A DNA stretch of 6,424 nt from Clostridiales bacterium (GTDB taxonomy: Bacteria; Bacillota; Clostridia; UBA8921): the NCBI GenBank assembly GCA_003535395.1, contig DOHE01000254.1:1-6424 (forward strand), in the 5' to 3' direction. The notes below the pieces were generated by a model. The model ran no database searches. It saw only the letters and a list, made by a program, of their open reading frames with translations, and had not been told where the DNA came from. Position 1 is the stretch's first letter, and each line of letters starts with the position of its first letter. Below are positions 1 to 6,247 of the stretch, one piece after another. Position numbers and translations under genes: made by a program.

Positions 1-1711
1 TGACCCCTACGTCCGCCATATCATACCCCAGTCCTTTCTGGATGATCCCGCCCCGGGCGGTCTCAAGCACCGCCGCTTCCACCGTCCGGTCGGAAAGTAC
101 CATCCTTGCGCTGGCAGGCCCGGTATTGTCCCCGTAAACTTTGCACACACCGCCGATATATATGCCACCGGTGGTGGTCATCCCCACATGAAATCCGGCG
201 GATTCCAGGATATGCCCGATCATGCGGGTGGTGGTGGTTTTCCCGTTGGTCCCGGTAACCGAAATGATGGGTATGGTATGATACCGGCCTTCCGGAAACA
301 GAATGCGGACAATATCTCCCGCAACGTCCCGGGGATCTCCTTCTGTTGGATGCAGATGCATCCTGAGTCCCGGCGCCGCATTGACCTCTACGATCACTCC
401 ATGATTATCCTGAAGCGGCTTGGCAATATCCGCAGAGACCATGTCGATCCCGGCTATATCCAAACCCATGATTTTAGCAGCGGATACCGCCATGGCAGCA
501 TTATCCGGGTGGATTTCCAAAGTGCAGTCTCTGGCCGTTCCCCCGGTACTCAAATTTCCGTTGCCTCTTAACCGCACAAGCCGTCCGGCGGCAGGGACGC
601 TGTTTTGATCAAAGCCTTGCCGGTTCAGCTCTTCCAGGGCAACTTCATCCAACGGGATACGGGTCAGGGGTTTTTCATGTCCCTTGCCTCGCAATACATT
701 TTGATTTTCCAACTGGACAAGTTCAGCAATCGTATGCTTTCCGTCCCCAAAAATACCTGGAGGAGTCCGCTCCGCTGCGGCTGACACTTTGTCTCCCACC
801 ACCAGCACCCGATAGTCCCTGCCCCGCACGTATTGTTCCACCAAAACTTTGGAACTGAAGGCCTCCGCAATATCCCAGGCCTTCTTAAGGTGTTCCCGGC
901 TGCAAATGTTGAGTGTCACCCCTTTGCCCTGGTTTCCGTTGTGGGGTTTTAATACCACCGGGTATCCGATTTCTTCGGCAGCAGCTTCTGCCTCTTCCAG
1001 GGTCCTTACGATATCCCCCCTTGGGACAGGCAGGTCGTGACTGGCCAGCATGCGCTTGGTCAGCTGCTTGTCGCTTACCACATCTGTCGTTATGCTTCTC
1101 ACCGCATCCGTGAGGGTAGCCTGCACGAGGCGGGAGTATTTCCCGTATCCCAGCTGCAGCAGGCTGTCCTCTCCCAGCCGCATCACTGGGATTCCCGCTT
1201 TTTTCGCAGCTTGGAAAATAGCTTGGGTACTTGGCCCCAGCCCTTCCTCCTCTGTCACCCTACAGATCCGGTCCAACCAGGGTTTTAGTTCAACAGGCTG
1301 TCCCTTAAGCAGCGCATCCAGGATGGCCGCAGCCGCCTTGGCGCATTCCATGCCGCAGCTTTCCCCGGAGATTTCAAAAATGATCATATATATCGACGGT
1401 TCGCTGTGCAGACGGGTTTTGCCGTAAATCACGCGGTTTCCTGCCATATGCTGCAGTTCCAGGATCATATGTTCCATTACATGTCCCGGATAGGTCCCTG
1501 CCTGCAACCGCTCCACAAAACCACCGGCACGACCCAGAGAGCAAAAATGTGTGCTGAGCCCCGGCAGAAGCTGAAGAAGCTTTAAGTTGAACCCTTCAAT
1601 CTCATTGGTTTTTTTCACTGCGTAACCGCCCAAATCCACTATCATTTTAATAACCGGGCGGTGACAGTAAATGTTCCTGCCCGGAAATATCTGCATACTT
1701 ACAATCTCCAT
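1..1711 (-). CDS. cphA: Cyanophycin synthetase, 3'-truncated by the window edge
   Basis: CphA makes cyanophycin (multi-L-arginyl-poly-L-aspartate) in the cytoplasm, using ATP to add Asp to the backbone and then Arg to each Asp side chain. I translated the whole frame: 570 residues with no stop or frameshift. The usual length is about 870-900, so roughly 300 residues, most of the Mur-ligase half, lie beyond the left edge. Domains in order: an N-terminal domain (about 1-165) with an HVMEH motif at 77-81; the family signature RLGEDSLLQLGYG at 178-190; an ATP-grasp domain (about 200-470) with the glycine-rich loop at 255-265, NLSTGGTA near 367-374 and EVNAAPG at 442-448; then the Mur-ligase P-loop TGTNGKTTT at 486-494 and the block AVLETARGGI. 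The start is the ATG at 1711, preceded by AAGGAGG five bases upstream. It follows cphB by 23 bases with no terminator between them, so the two are probably co-transcribed. Family assignment is very secure. Activity cannot be judged without the C-terminus. Confidence 0.96.
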   Translation of the reverse strand, partial: MEIVSMQIFPGRNIYCHRPVIKMIVDLGGYAVKKTNEIEGFNLKLLQLLPGLSTHFCSLGRAGGFVERLQAGTYPGHVMEHMILELQHMAGNRVIYGKTRLHSEPSIYMIIFEISGESCGMECAKAAAAILDALLKGQPVELKPWLDRICRVTEEEGLGPSTQAIFQAAKKAGIPVMRLGEDSLLQLGYGKYSRLVQATLTDAVRSITTDVVSDKQLTKRMLASHDLPVPRGDIVRTLEEAEAAAEEIGYPVVLKPHNGNQGKGVTLNICSREHLKKAWDIAEAFSSKVLVEQYVRGRDYRVLVVGDKVSAAAERTPPGIFGDGKHTIAELVQLENQNVLRGKGHEKPLTRIPLDEVALEELNRQGFDQNSVPAAGRLVRLRGNGNLSTGGTARDCTLEIHPDNAAMAVSAAKIMGLDIAGIDMVSADIAKPLQDNHGVIVEVNAAPGLRMHLHPTEGDPRDVAGDIVRILFPEGRYHTIPIISVTGTNGKTTTTRMIGHILESAGFHVGMTTTGGIYIGGVCKVYGDNTGPASARMVLSDRTVEAAVLETARGGIIQKGLGYDMADVGV

Positions 1712-1723
1712 TTTATCCTCCTT
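1712..1723 (-). promoter_or_regulatory. Ribosome binding site of cphA
   Basis: On the minus strand the bases before the cphA ATG read AAGGAGGATAAA. This is a near-perfect Shine-Dalgarno sequence with five bases between GGAGG and the start codon. It lies wholly in the 23-base gap after the cphB stop and fixes the cphA start. The same GGAGGATAAA block precedes cphB, with one extra base before its ATG. Confidence 0.85.
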
Positions 1724-1734
1724 CGGCTTTGCGC

Positions 1735-2544
1735 TCAATGCAGGCGCAATACCTCCCGCCCGGACATGTCAAATCCGTAGCCGGCAGGAAGTATGTGAAG
1801 GGTGATCCCGGTAATGGCCAGGATTTCATCCGGCCTCAGCTCGGATACATTGGAAGAGCGGATGGACTGCCCGTCTATGACAGTCACCGCATTGGATCCC
1901 AGCACTTCAAAACGGTTATCCGGGAGTACATGCACGGCTGTGTCCTCGTCAATACCGATTCCCAGCATATGAGGGTTTTCCGCCACTCCGCAAAGCAGCC
2001 TGCCGATACGGCCCCGCTGGTCAAAATGCTGGTCGATGATGGCGTCATTCAACAATCCCAAACCCGGCGCCATCTTCAGGGTGCATTTGCGTGCAGGACC
2101 GTTGTCATTGCCATCTACGATCATTGTATTGCTCATTGCAGAAGCCCCGGCACTGGTGCCGATGAATACGGTCCCTTTCCGGTAGGCATGATGCATGGCT
2201 GCATATACCCGGGTCCCGCCCAGGATGCTGGTGATCCGAAGCTGATCCCCGCCGGTAAAAAAAACACCGTCTGCTTTTTCTATGCTGCGACAAAAATTTT
2301 CGTTTTCCGCTTCTTCTCTGGTATGAATGTCAAGAATCTCCAACTTTTCAACTCCAAGCCGGCTGAAAATATTCATGTATTCCGAGCCGATGGCTTCCGG
2401 TTCCTCTGTGGCAGTCGTTAATACCACCAGTCTGGCTCCGGATCCGCCGGTGATTTCGATGACCTTCTTCAAAATGACACGTTCTCCCTGTTTGTCCTCT
2501 GCGCCTCCGATTATCATCAGTTCCCCACCGGTATGCGTTTTCAT
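1735..2544 (-). CDS. cphB: Cyanophycinase (peptidase family S51)
   Basis: CphB is a cytoplasmic serine exopeptidase that degrades cyanophycin to beta-Asp-Arg dipeptides, the first step in recovering the stored nitrogen. The 269-residue protein is full length for the intracellular enzyme (about 270). It has no signal peptide, which argues against the secreted CphE type. Visible motifs are GGELMIIGGAEDK at 6-18, FFTGGDQ at 95-101, the nucleophile elbow GTSAGASA at 129-136 with the catalytic serine at S131, DQHFDQRGR at 171-179 with the likely catalytic histidine H173, and GIGIDEDTA at 195-203 with E200 as the likely third triad member. As I recall, this spacing matches the Synechocystis enzyme (Ser132, His174, Glu201) with a one-residue offset. 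The ATG at 2544 is preceded by GGAGG six bases upstream. It is the first gene of the cphB-cphA pair. No residue expected to be essential appears to be missing. Confidence 0.96.
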   Translation of the reverse strand: MKTHTGGELMIIGGAEDKQGERVILKKVIEITGGSGARLVVLTTATEEPEAIGSEYMNIFSRLGVEKLEILDIHTREEAENENFCRSIEKADGVFFTGGDQLRITSILGGTRVYAAMHHAYRKGTVFIGTSAGASAMSNTMIVDGNDNGPARKCTLKMAPGLGLLNDAIIDQHFDQRGRIGRLLCGVAENPHMLGIGIDEDTAVHVLPDNRFEVLGSNAVTVIDGQSIRSSNVSELRPDEILAITGITLHILPAGYGFDMSGREVLRLH

Positions 2545-2556
2545 CTTTATCCTCCG
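2545..2556 (-). promoter_or_regulatory. Ribosome binding site of cphB
   Basis: The minus strand reads CGGAGGATAAAG immediately before the cphB ATG. GGAGG stands six bases from the start, which supports the start at 2544. Confidence 0.8.
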
Positions 2557-2740
2557 CCTGACGGACCGATACTCTTCCGCCGCAGTATTAGAATGATTTC
2601 ATATATGTTTTTTATACCCGGCGGCAGCATGTAAATTTGTTTGCACTGTAAAAAAGTCACATGATCCGTTCGGGCAAAAGGTACTTTCTGCAGCAGAATC
2701 AAGGCAGAATCAAGTCTTGGTCAAATTTTGGAATCTGCAC
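2557..2740. other. Divergent intergenic region between cphB and the SNF2 gene
   Basis: No coding sequence is apparent here. The part nearest cphB (about 2585-2665) is AT-rich and should contain the cphBA promoter. On the minus strand it holds TATAAA (2611-2616) and TAATAC (2585-2590), both -10-like, but neither has a recognisable -35 box at 16-18 bases. I therefore do not assign a cphB promoter. The right part carries a tandem direct repeat (listed separately) followed by a short dyad CAAG-T-CTTG at 2711-2719. I see no riboswitch-like structure or tRNA. Confidence 0.5.
2693..2714. repeat. Tandem 11-bp direct repeat, two perfect copies
   Basis: GCAGAATCAAG occurs twice back to back (2693-2703 and 2704-2714) with no mismatch. 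An 11-bp period is about one helical turn, so a protein binding both copies would sit on the same DNA face. The block lies about 62-83 bases upstream of the predicted SNF2-gene transcription start and about 150-170 bases upstream of cphB. It could be an activator or repressor site for either gene. Function is inferred from position only. Confidence 0.55.
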
Positions 2741-2750
2741 TTGACAAGTG
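2738..2750. promoter_or_regulatory. Perfect 13-bp palindrome over the -35 box, candidate operator
   Basis: CACTTG-A-CAAGTG is a perfect inverted repeat of two 6-bp arms around one central base. The -35 hexamer TTGACA (2741-2746) lies inside it, so a dimeric protein bound here would block sigma-A recognition. Symmetry and placement are seen directly. The operator role is an inference, and a chance origin is possible because TTGACAA itself supplies part of the dyad. Confidence 0.45.
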
Positions 2751-2769
2751 GATCTAAAAACCGGATAAT
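2741..2769 (+). promoter_or_regulatory. Sigma-A type promoter of the SNF2 helicase gene
   Basis: A consensus -35 TTGACA (2741-2746) is separated by exactly 17 bases from GATAAT (2764-2769), one mismatch from the TATAAT consensus. Transcription would begin around 2776. This gives a leader of about 38 bases before the preferred start codon at 2814, with a ribosome binding site inside it. It is the only strong promoter I can see in the window. Confidence 0.8.
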
Positions 2770-2799
2770 CCTCTGTGATGGACTGCTTACAAAAAATGC

Positions 2800-2805
2800 A
2801 GGAGG
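2800..2805 (+). promoter_or_regulatory. Ribosome binding site that decides the SNF2 gene start
   Basis: AGGAGG lies eight bases before the ATG at 2814, an ideal Bacillus/Clostridium arrangement. The upstream in-frame GTG (2775) and ATG (2778) have no Shine-Dalgarno sequence and coincide with the predicted transcription start. The site therefore favours 2814 as the true start, even though the open frame begins earlier. Confidence 0.75.
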
Positions 2806-2813
2806 CGCTGCCG

Positions 2814-5800
2814 ATGGGATGGGAATCCATCTCTTTTACAAAAAATGAAATAATTAAAAATTCCGCCAGTTGGGATATTTATCATCGTGGTCTCTCTTAT
2901 TACAGAGGGAAAACCGTTCGACAAATCCAGTATGATGCAGAAAAAAACCTGGTCACTGCGAAGGTCAGGGGCAGTCATATATACGGAGTCGAAATCAGCC
3001 TCTCCCCGAACGGAGGCATCCAAACCGCAGTCTGCAGCTGTCCGGCTTTCCTGAAAAGCGACGGTTATTGCAAACACCTGGTGGCCGTTATGTTGAGCAT
3101 GCTGGACCTGTCCAGAAAAGCAGCCCCGGTATTCCCGCAATCCGCTGCTCCAAAGTCCTCTGACCCGGTCCGGGATGCGTTTAAAAATTTCATTATTTCC
3201 AAAAGGCTGGTGGAGGATATGAAAAAATGTGTACATACCTATTCCCCCACAGCACAGGAAAGTTCTGAACGCCAGAAACGTACCCTGCTCCGGATGCGGG
3301 TGCTGCTTAGGAAATACCCCGAAGACAGCCTTCCCGGGATTTCTCTGGAAATCGGGGATACCCGGATGTTCAAGGTCAAACAGATCAACGAGTTCATCAT
3401 GGCGTACGACAATCGCCGTACGCTGGAAATTACGCCGAAATGGTCCTATGACTACTGGTCCCATACTTTTCCTCCGGCAGAGGAAAAACTGCTGGATCTC
3501 ATGGCGGAGTTCCTGCTGGATGACAACCGGATGCAGGACAAATACCGGCCGGTAACCAGTCTTTTTTCTGCGTCTGTGTTCCGTCTTCCTCCTTCTTATT
3601 ATAAAAAGTTTCTGGATATTGCACCTTCACTGGAAGATGCCCAAATGGCCTGGGCGGGAGGCATCGTCCCGGTTCCCCTGCGCATCCGGCAGGGAAAGCT
3701 TCCCCTGACCCTGTGTTTAGAGGACAAAAGCGGGATCAGGTTGTCTGTCTCTGCCCCTTCTTCGTTTTTTAACCTTGACAGGGAAAGGATTTCTTTTGTT
3801 TGCGAAGACGAGATCCTTCTCCCCGATGCAAATGCAGTCCGTATTTTGCAGCCCCTGTTTCAGCGCCTGGGGAAACAGTATGCCGGGGTTTTCCCCATGA
3901 GCTCTCCCAATGCAGCCCTGCTGTTGTCCAATATTTTCCCAGCTTTGGAAAATGCATGTGAAATCGTCATATCGAATGAGATATCGCAAAAACTGTATGT
4001 GGCGGACCTCAATCCGCTGCTGCGGCTGGACATTTACAAGGACGGGATCGCCGGAGAACTTTTGTTTCGATACGGGGAAGAAACTGTGCCTTATGCTACT
4101 GAAGCCATCTTGCGGGGAAATGAAGGCAGCGATACGGAAAAAAGCCGTTCTTCTGCTGATTCAGACCGGATCCTTCTTCGCAACAGGGATGAAGAACGAA
4201 GGGTCGTGAACCTGCTGCTTTCCGCAGGTTTCCACTCCCATACAGTCCAGCCCTTCACGCTCATGGGGGATGATGTTTTCGACTTTCTTTCAGATACGAT
4301 ACGTGACCTGTCTATGAAAATGGAAATACATTATTCCGATGATCTTGCAAAATTAAAAGTCCGGAAGAAGATTCGGCTTGCCGGAAATGTTCATCTGGAT
4401 GAATCCACCCGCATGCTGGATGTAGATTTCAGTTTTAACGATCTTGAATCGGAGGATGTGCGCTCTCTTCTTTCTGCATTCAGGAACCGGAAACGATATA
4501 TCCGGCTGAAAAAAGGCGGGTATATCGACCTGCAGGATGAATCCTTGCAGGAGCTGATGCAGTTGTCGAACCGGCTGGAACTGACCCATAAAACCAATGG
4601 TTCCCTGGGGGTTTCCATTCCGGCTGCCCGTGCCCTGTATCTGGACCAGATCCTTTCAAAGACTTTGAACCTGCCTTTGGAGTCTATGCAAACCAACGCT
4701 CCGTATCAGCAGCTGGTCAGCCGGTTCCGGCAAAACATTCCTTTGGAATTTCAACTGCCCCGTAAATTGATTGCGAATCTGCGTGAATATCAAAAATTTG
4801 GTTACCAGTGGCTGCGCAACCTTTCCCATTATGGATTCGGAGGGATCCTGGCAGACGATATGGGGCTTGGCAAAACGCTGCAAGCCATTGCCCTTGTTTT
4901 GGCATATTATGAGGAAGTAATGGAAGCCAGGGCTTCCGGAGACTGCAAAAATCCGGATGAGACAGGCAAGCCTTCCATCGTGATCGCCCCAACCTCCCTG
5001 GTTTACAATTGGCTGGAAGAGGTGCACCGTTTCGCACCGGAACTGCCGGTCAAAGTAATCGATGGCCAGCGGGAGGACCGTGTTTCCATCGCAGCGGACA
5101 TCCCGCGGTTTGCCCTGATCATCACCTCTTATGCGCTTTTGAAGCGGGACATCCAGGAATTGTCCTGTTTCGATTACCGTTACTGTTTCGTGGATGAAGC
5201 GCAGCATATCAAGAACGCAGATACACTGAACGCAAGATCCGTCAAGCAGCTGCGCGCTGAGCAGTGTTTTGCCCTCACCGGCACCCCTATCGAGAATTCA
5301 CTGGCAGAACTTTGGTCTATTTTTGACTTTGTGCTTCCGGGCTATCTCTATTCCAATCATCATTTCAAAAACCGGTTTGAAATCCCTGTTGCCAGAAACA
5401 GAGATGAATCGGCTCTTGAGGACCTCTCCCGGCATATCCGGCCTTTTGTGCTTCGCCGGATGAAAAAAGAAGTATTAAAAGAACTTCCGGAAAAAGTGGA
5501 AACCGTCTCCTGGTGCGAAATGTCCCAGGGTCAGCGGATCCTGTACCTGGACTACCTGGAAAAGGCTCGGGATATCTTCGACCGGGAAGTATCCGCTGGA
5601 GATTTTGAAAAAAGCCATATCAAGATCCTTTCCCTGCTGACCCGGCTGCGCCAGATCTGCTGTCATCCTTCCCTTTTCCTTGATAATTATGACCTGGGAA
5701 GCGGAAAGGAAGAACAGTTTCTTGATATACTGGACGAGTGTCTGGAAGGCGGGCACCGGTTGCTGGTTTTTTCCCAGTTTACATCCATGCTGGATCTTTT

Positions 5801-6218
5801 GGAGGAGATCATCCCCTGCGATGTGAGTTTTCACCGCATCGACGGCCAGACCCCTGCAAAGGAACGCATGCCGCGAGCTGCAGCATTCAATTCCGGCCAG
5901 GACGGTTCTTCCCTGTTTCTGATTTCCTTAAAAGCCGGAGGTACCGGATTGAACCTGACAGGAGCGGATACAGTGGTGCATTTTGATCCCTGGTGGAACC
6001 CGGCTGTAGAAGACCAGGCGACGGACCGGGCTTACCGCATCGGTCAGCAGAACTCGGTCCAGGTGTTCAAACTGGTCACCCGGGGGACGATCGAGGAGAA
6101 GATCCTCAGACTGCATGACAAAAAAAGGGAACTCATCAGTTCCGTTATCCAGCCGGGCGGTAATTTTCTAAGCAAGTTGACTTATGATGAAGTAAGAAGC
6201 CTGTTTGAAATCGAATGA
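2814..6218 (+). CDS. SWIM zinc finger SNF2-family helicase/ATPase
   Basis: This is a large DNA-translocating ATPase of the bacterial SNF2 (Swi2/Snf2, helicase superfamily 2) group, 1134 residues from the ATG at 2814. The open frame extends 13 codons further upstream, to a GTG at 2775. Domains, counted from 2814: a SWIM zinc finger with CxC-x9-CxH ligands C74, C76, C86 and H88; a long central region (about 150-620) corresponding to the bacterial SNF2-associated region; helicase lobe 1 from about 655, with LREYQ at 656-660, motif I DDMGLGKT at 681-688, motif II DEAQ at 794-797 and motif III TGTP at 822-825; the RRMKKEV linker at 881-887; and lobe 2 with VFSQF at 985-989, SLKAGGTGLNL at 1038-1048, DPWWNP at 1058-1063 and motif VI TDRAYRIGQ at 1070-1078. 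All core ATPase motifs look intact. A short hydrophilic loop separates motif I from motif Ia (IVIAPTSLVYNW). The family resembles B. subtilis YwqA. Its cellular role is poorly defined; DNA repair or transcription-linked remodelling is only a guess. It is probably transcribed alone from its own promoter, divergently from cphBA. Confidence 0.94.
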   Translation: MGWESISFTKNEIIKNSASWDIYHRGLSYYRGKTVRQIQYDAEKNLVTAKVRGSHIYGVEISLSPNGGIQTAVCSCPAFLKSDGYCKHLVAVMLSMLDLSRKAAPVFPQSAAPKSSDPVRDAFKNFIISKRLVEDMKKCVHTYSPTAQESSERQKRTLLRMRVLLRKYPEDSLPGISLEIGDTRMFKVKQINEFIMAYDNRRTLEITPKWSYDYWSHTFPPAEEKLLDLMAEFLLDDNRMQDKYRPVTSLFSASVFRLPPSYYKKFLDIAPSLEDAQMAWAGGIVPVPLRIRQGKLPLTLCLEDKSGIRLSVSAPSSFFNLDRERISFVCEDEILLPDANAVRILQPLFQRLGKQYAGVFPMSSPNAALLLSNIFPALENACEIVISNEISQKLYVADLNPLLRLDIYKDGIAGELLFRYGEETVPYATEAILRGNEGSDTEKSRSSADSDRILLRNRDEERRVVNLLLSAGFHSHTVQPFTLMGDDVFDFLSDTIRDLSMKMEIHYSDDLAKLKVRKKIRLAGNVHLDESTRMLDVDFSFNDLESEDVRSLLSAFRNRKRYIRLKKGGYIDLQDESLQELMQLSNRLELTHKTNGSLGVSIPAARALYLDQILSKTLNLPLESMQTNAPYQQLVSRFRQNIPLEFQLPRKLIANLREYQKFGYQWLRNLSHYGFGGILADDMGLGKTLQAIALVLAYYEEVMEARASGDCKNPDETGKPSIVIAPTSLVYNWLEEVHRFAPELPVKVIDGQREDRVSIAADIPRFALIITSYALLKRDIQELSCFDYRYCFVDEAQHIKNADTLNARSVKQLRAEQCFALTGTPIENSLAELWSIFDFVLPGYLYSNHHFKNRFEIPVARNRDESALEDLSRHIRPFVLRRMKKEVLKELPEKVETVSWCEMSQGQRILYLDYLEKARDIFDREVSAGDFEKSHIKILSLLTRLRQICCHPSLFLDNYDLGSGKEEQFLDILDECLEGGHRLLVFSQFTSMLDLLEEIIPCDVSFHRIDGQTPAKERMPRAAAFNSGQDGSSLFLISLKAGGTGLNLTGADTVVHFDPWWNPAVEDQATDRAYRIGQQNSVQVFKLVTRGTIEEKILRLHDKKRELISSVIQPGGNFLSKLTYDEVRSLFEIE

Positions 6219-6247
6219 AGCAAAAGCTCGCTTCTTCATGTTTTTTT
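6217..6247 (+). terminator. Candidate intrinsic terminator after the SNF2 gene
   Basis: GAAGC (6217-6221) and GCTTC (6230-6234) can pair around an 8-base loop. A few bases later comes a run of seven T (6241-6247). The stem starts inside the SNF2 stop codon, is short, and is separated from the T-run by six bases, so it is weaker than a textbook terminator. The T-run is also the C-terminal lysine codons of the convergent gene. In the other direction the hairpin follows that gene's stop directly but lacks a clean T-run. Confidence 0.45.

Noticed and set aside
188..1427. Several plus-strand open frames of 60-127 codons opposite cphA
   Set aside because: The minus-strand cphA frame is continuous and carries every expected motif through this stretch, so these frames are antisense shadows.
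1..1711. Possible pseudogene status of cphA, because no complete frame closes in the window
   Set aside because: I translated the whole minus strand from 1711 to 1 and found no stop or frameshift. It is cut only by the window edge.
1729..2421. 230-codon open frame on the plus strand
   Set aside because: It lies antisense to cphB, whose S51 motifs run the full length of the opposite frame. The product shows no recognisable domain.
2585..2616. TAATAC and TATAAA on the minus strand as -10 boxes of cphB
   Set aside because: No TTGACA-like hexamer lies 16-18 bases upstream of either, so I cannot assign a cphB promoter.
2693..2719. CRISPR-like repeat
   Set aside because: The two 11-bp copies are directly adjacent with no spacer and there are no further units.
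2775..2780. GTG/ATG as the SNF2 gene start
   Set aside because: There is no ribosome binding site, and both codons coincide with the predicted transcription start. The ATG at 2814 has an ideal AGGAGG.
2787..3464. 225-codon open frame on the minus strand within the SNF2 gene
   Set aside because: It is a shadow of the SNF2 N-terminal region, whose SWIM ligands are clear on the plus strand, and has no recognisable motif of its own.
4656..5207. 183-codon open frame on the minus strand within the SNF2 gene
   Set aside because: It overlaps helicase motifs I to II on the plus strand and has no independent motif.
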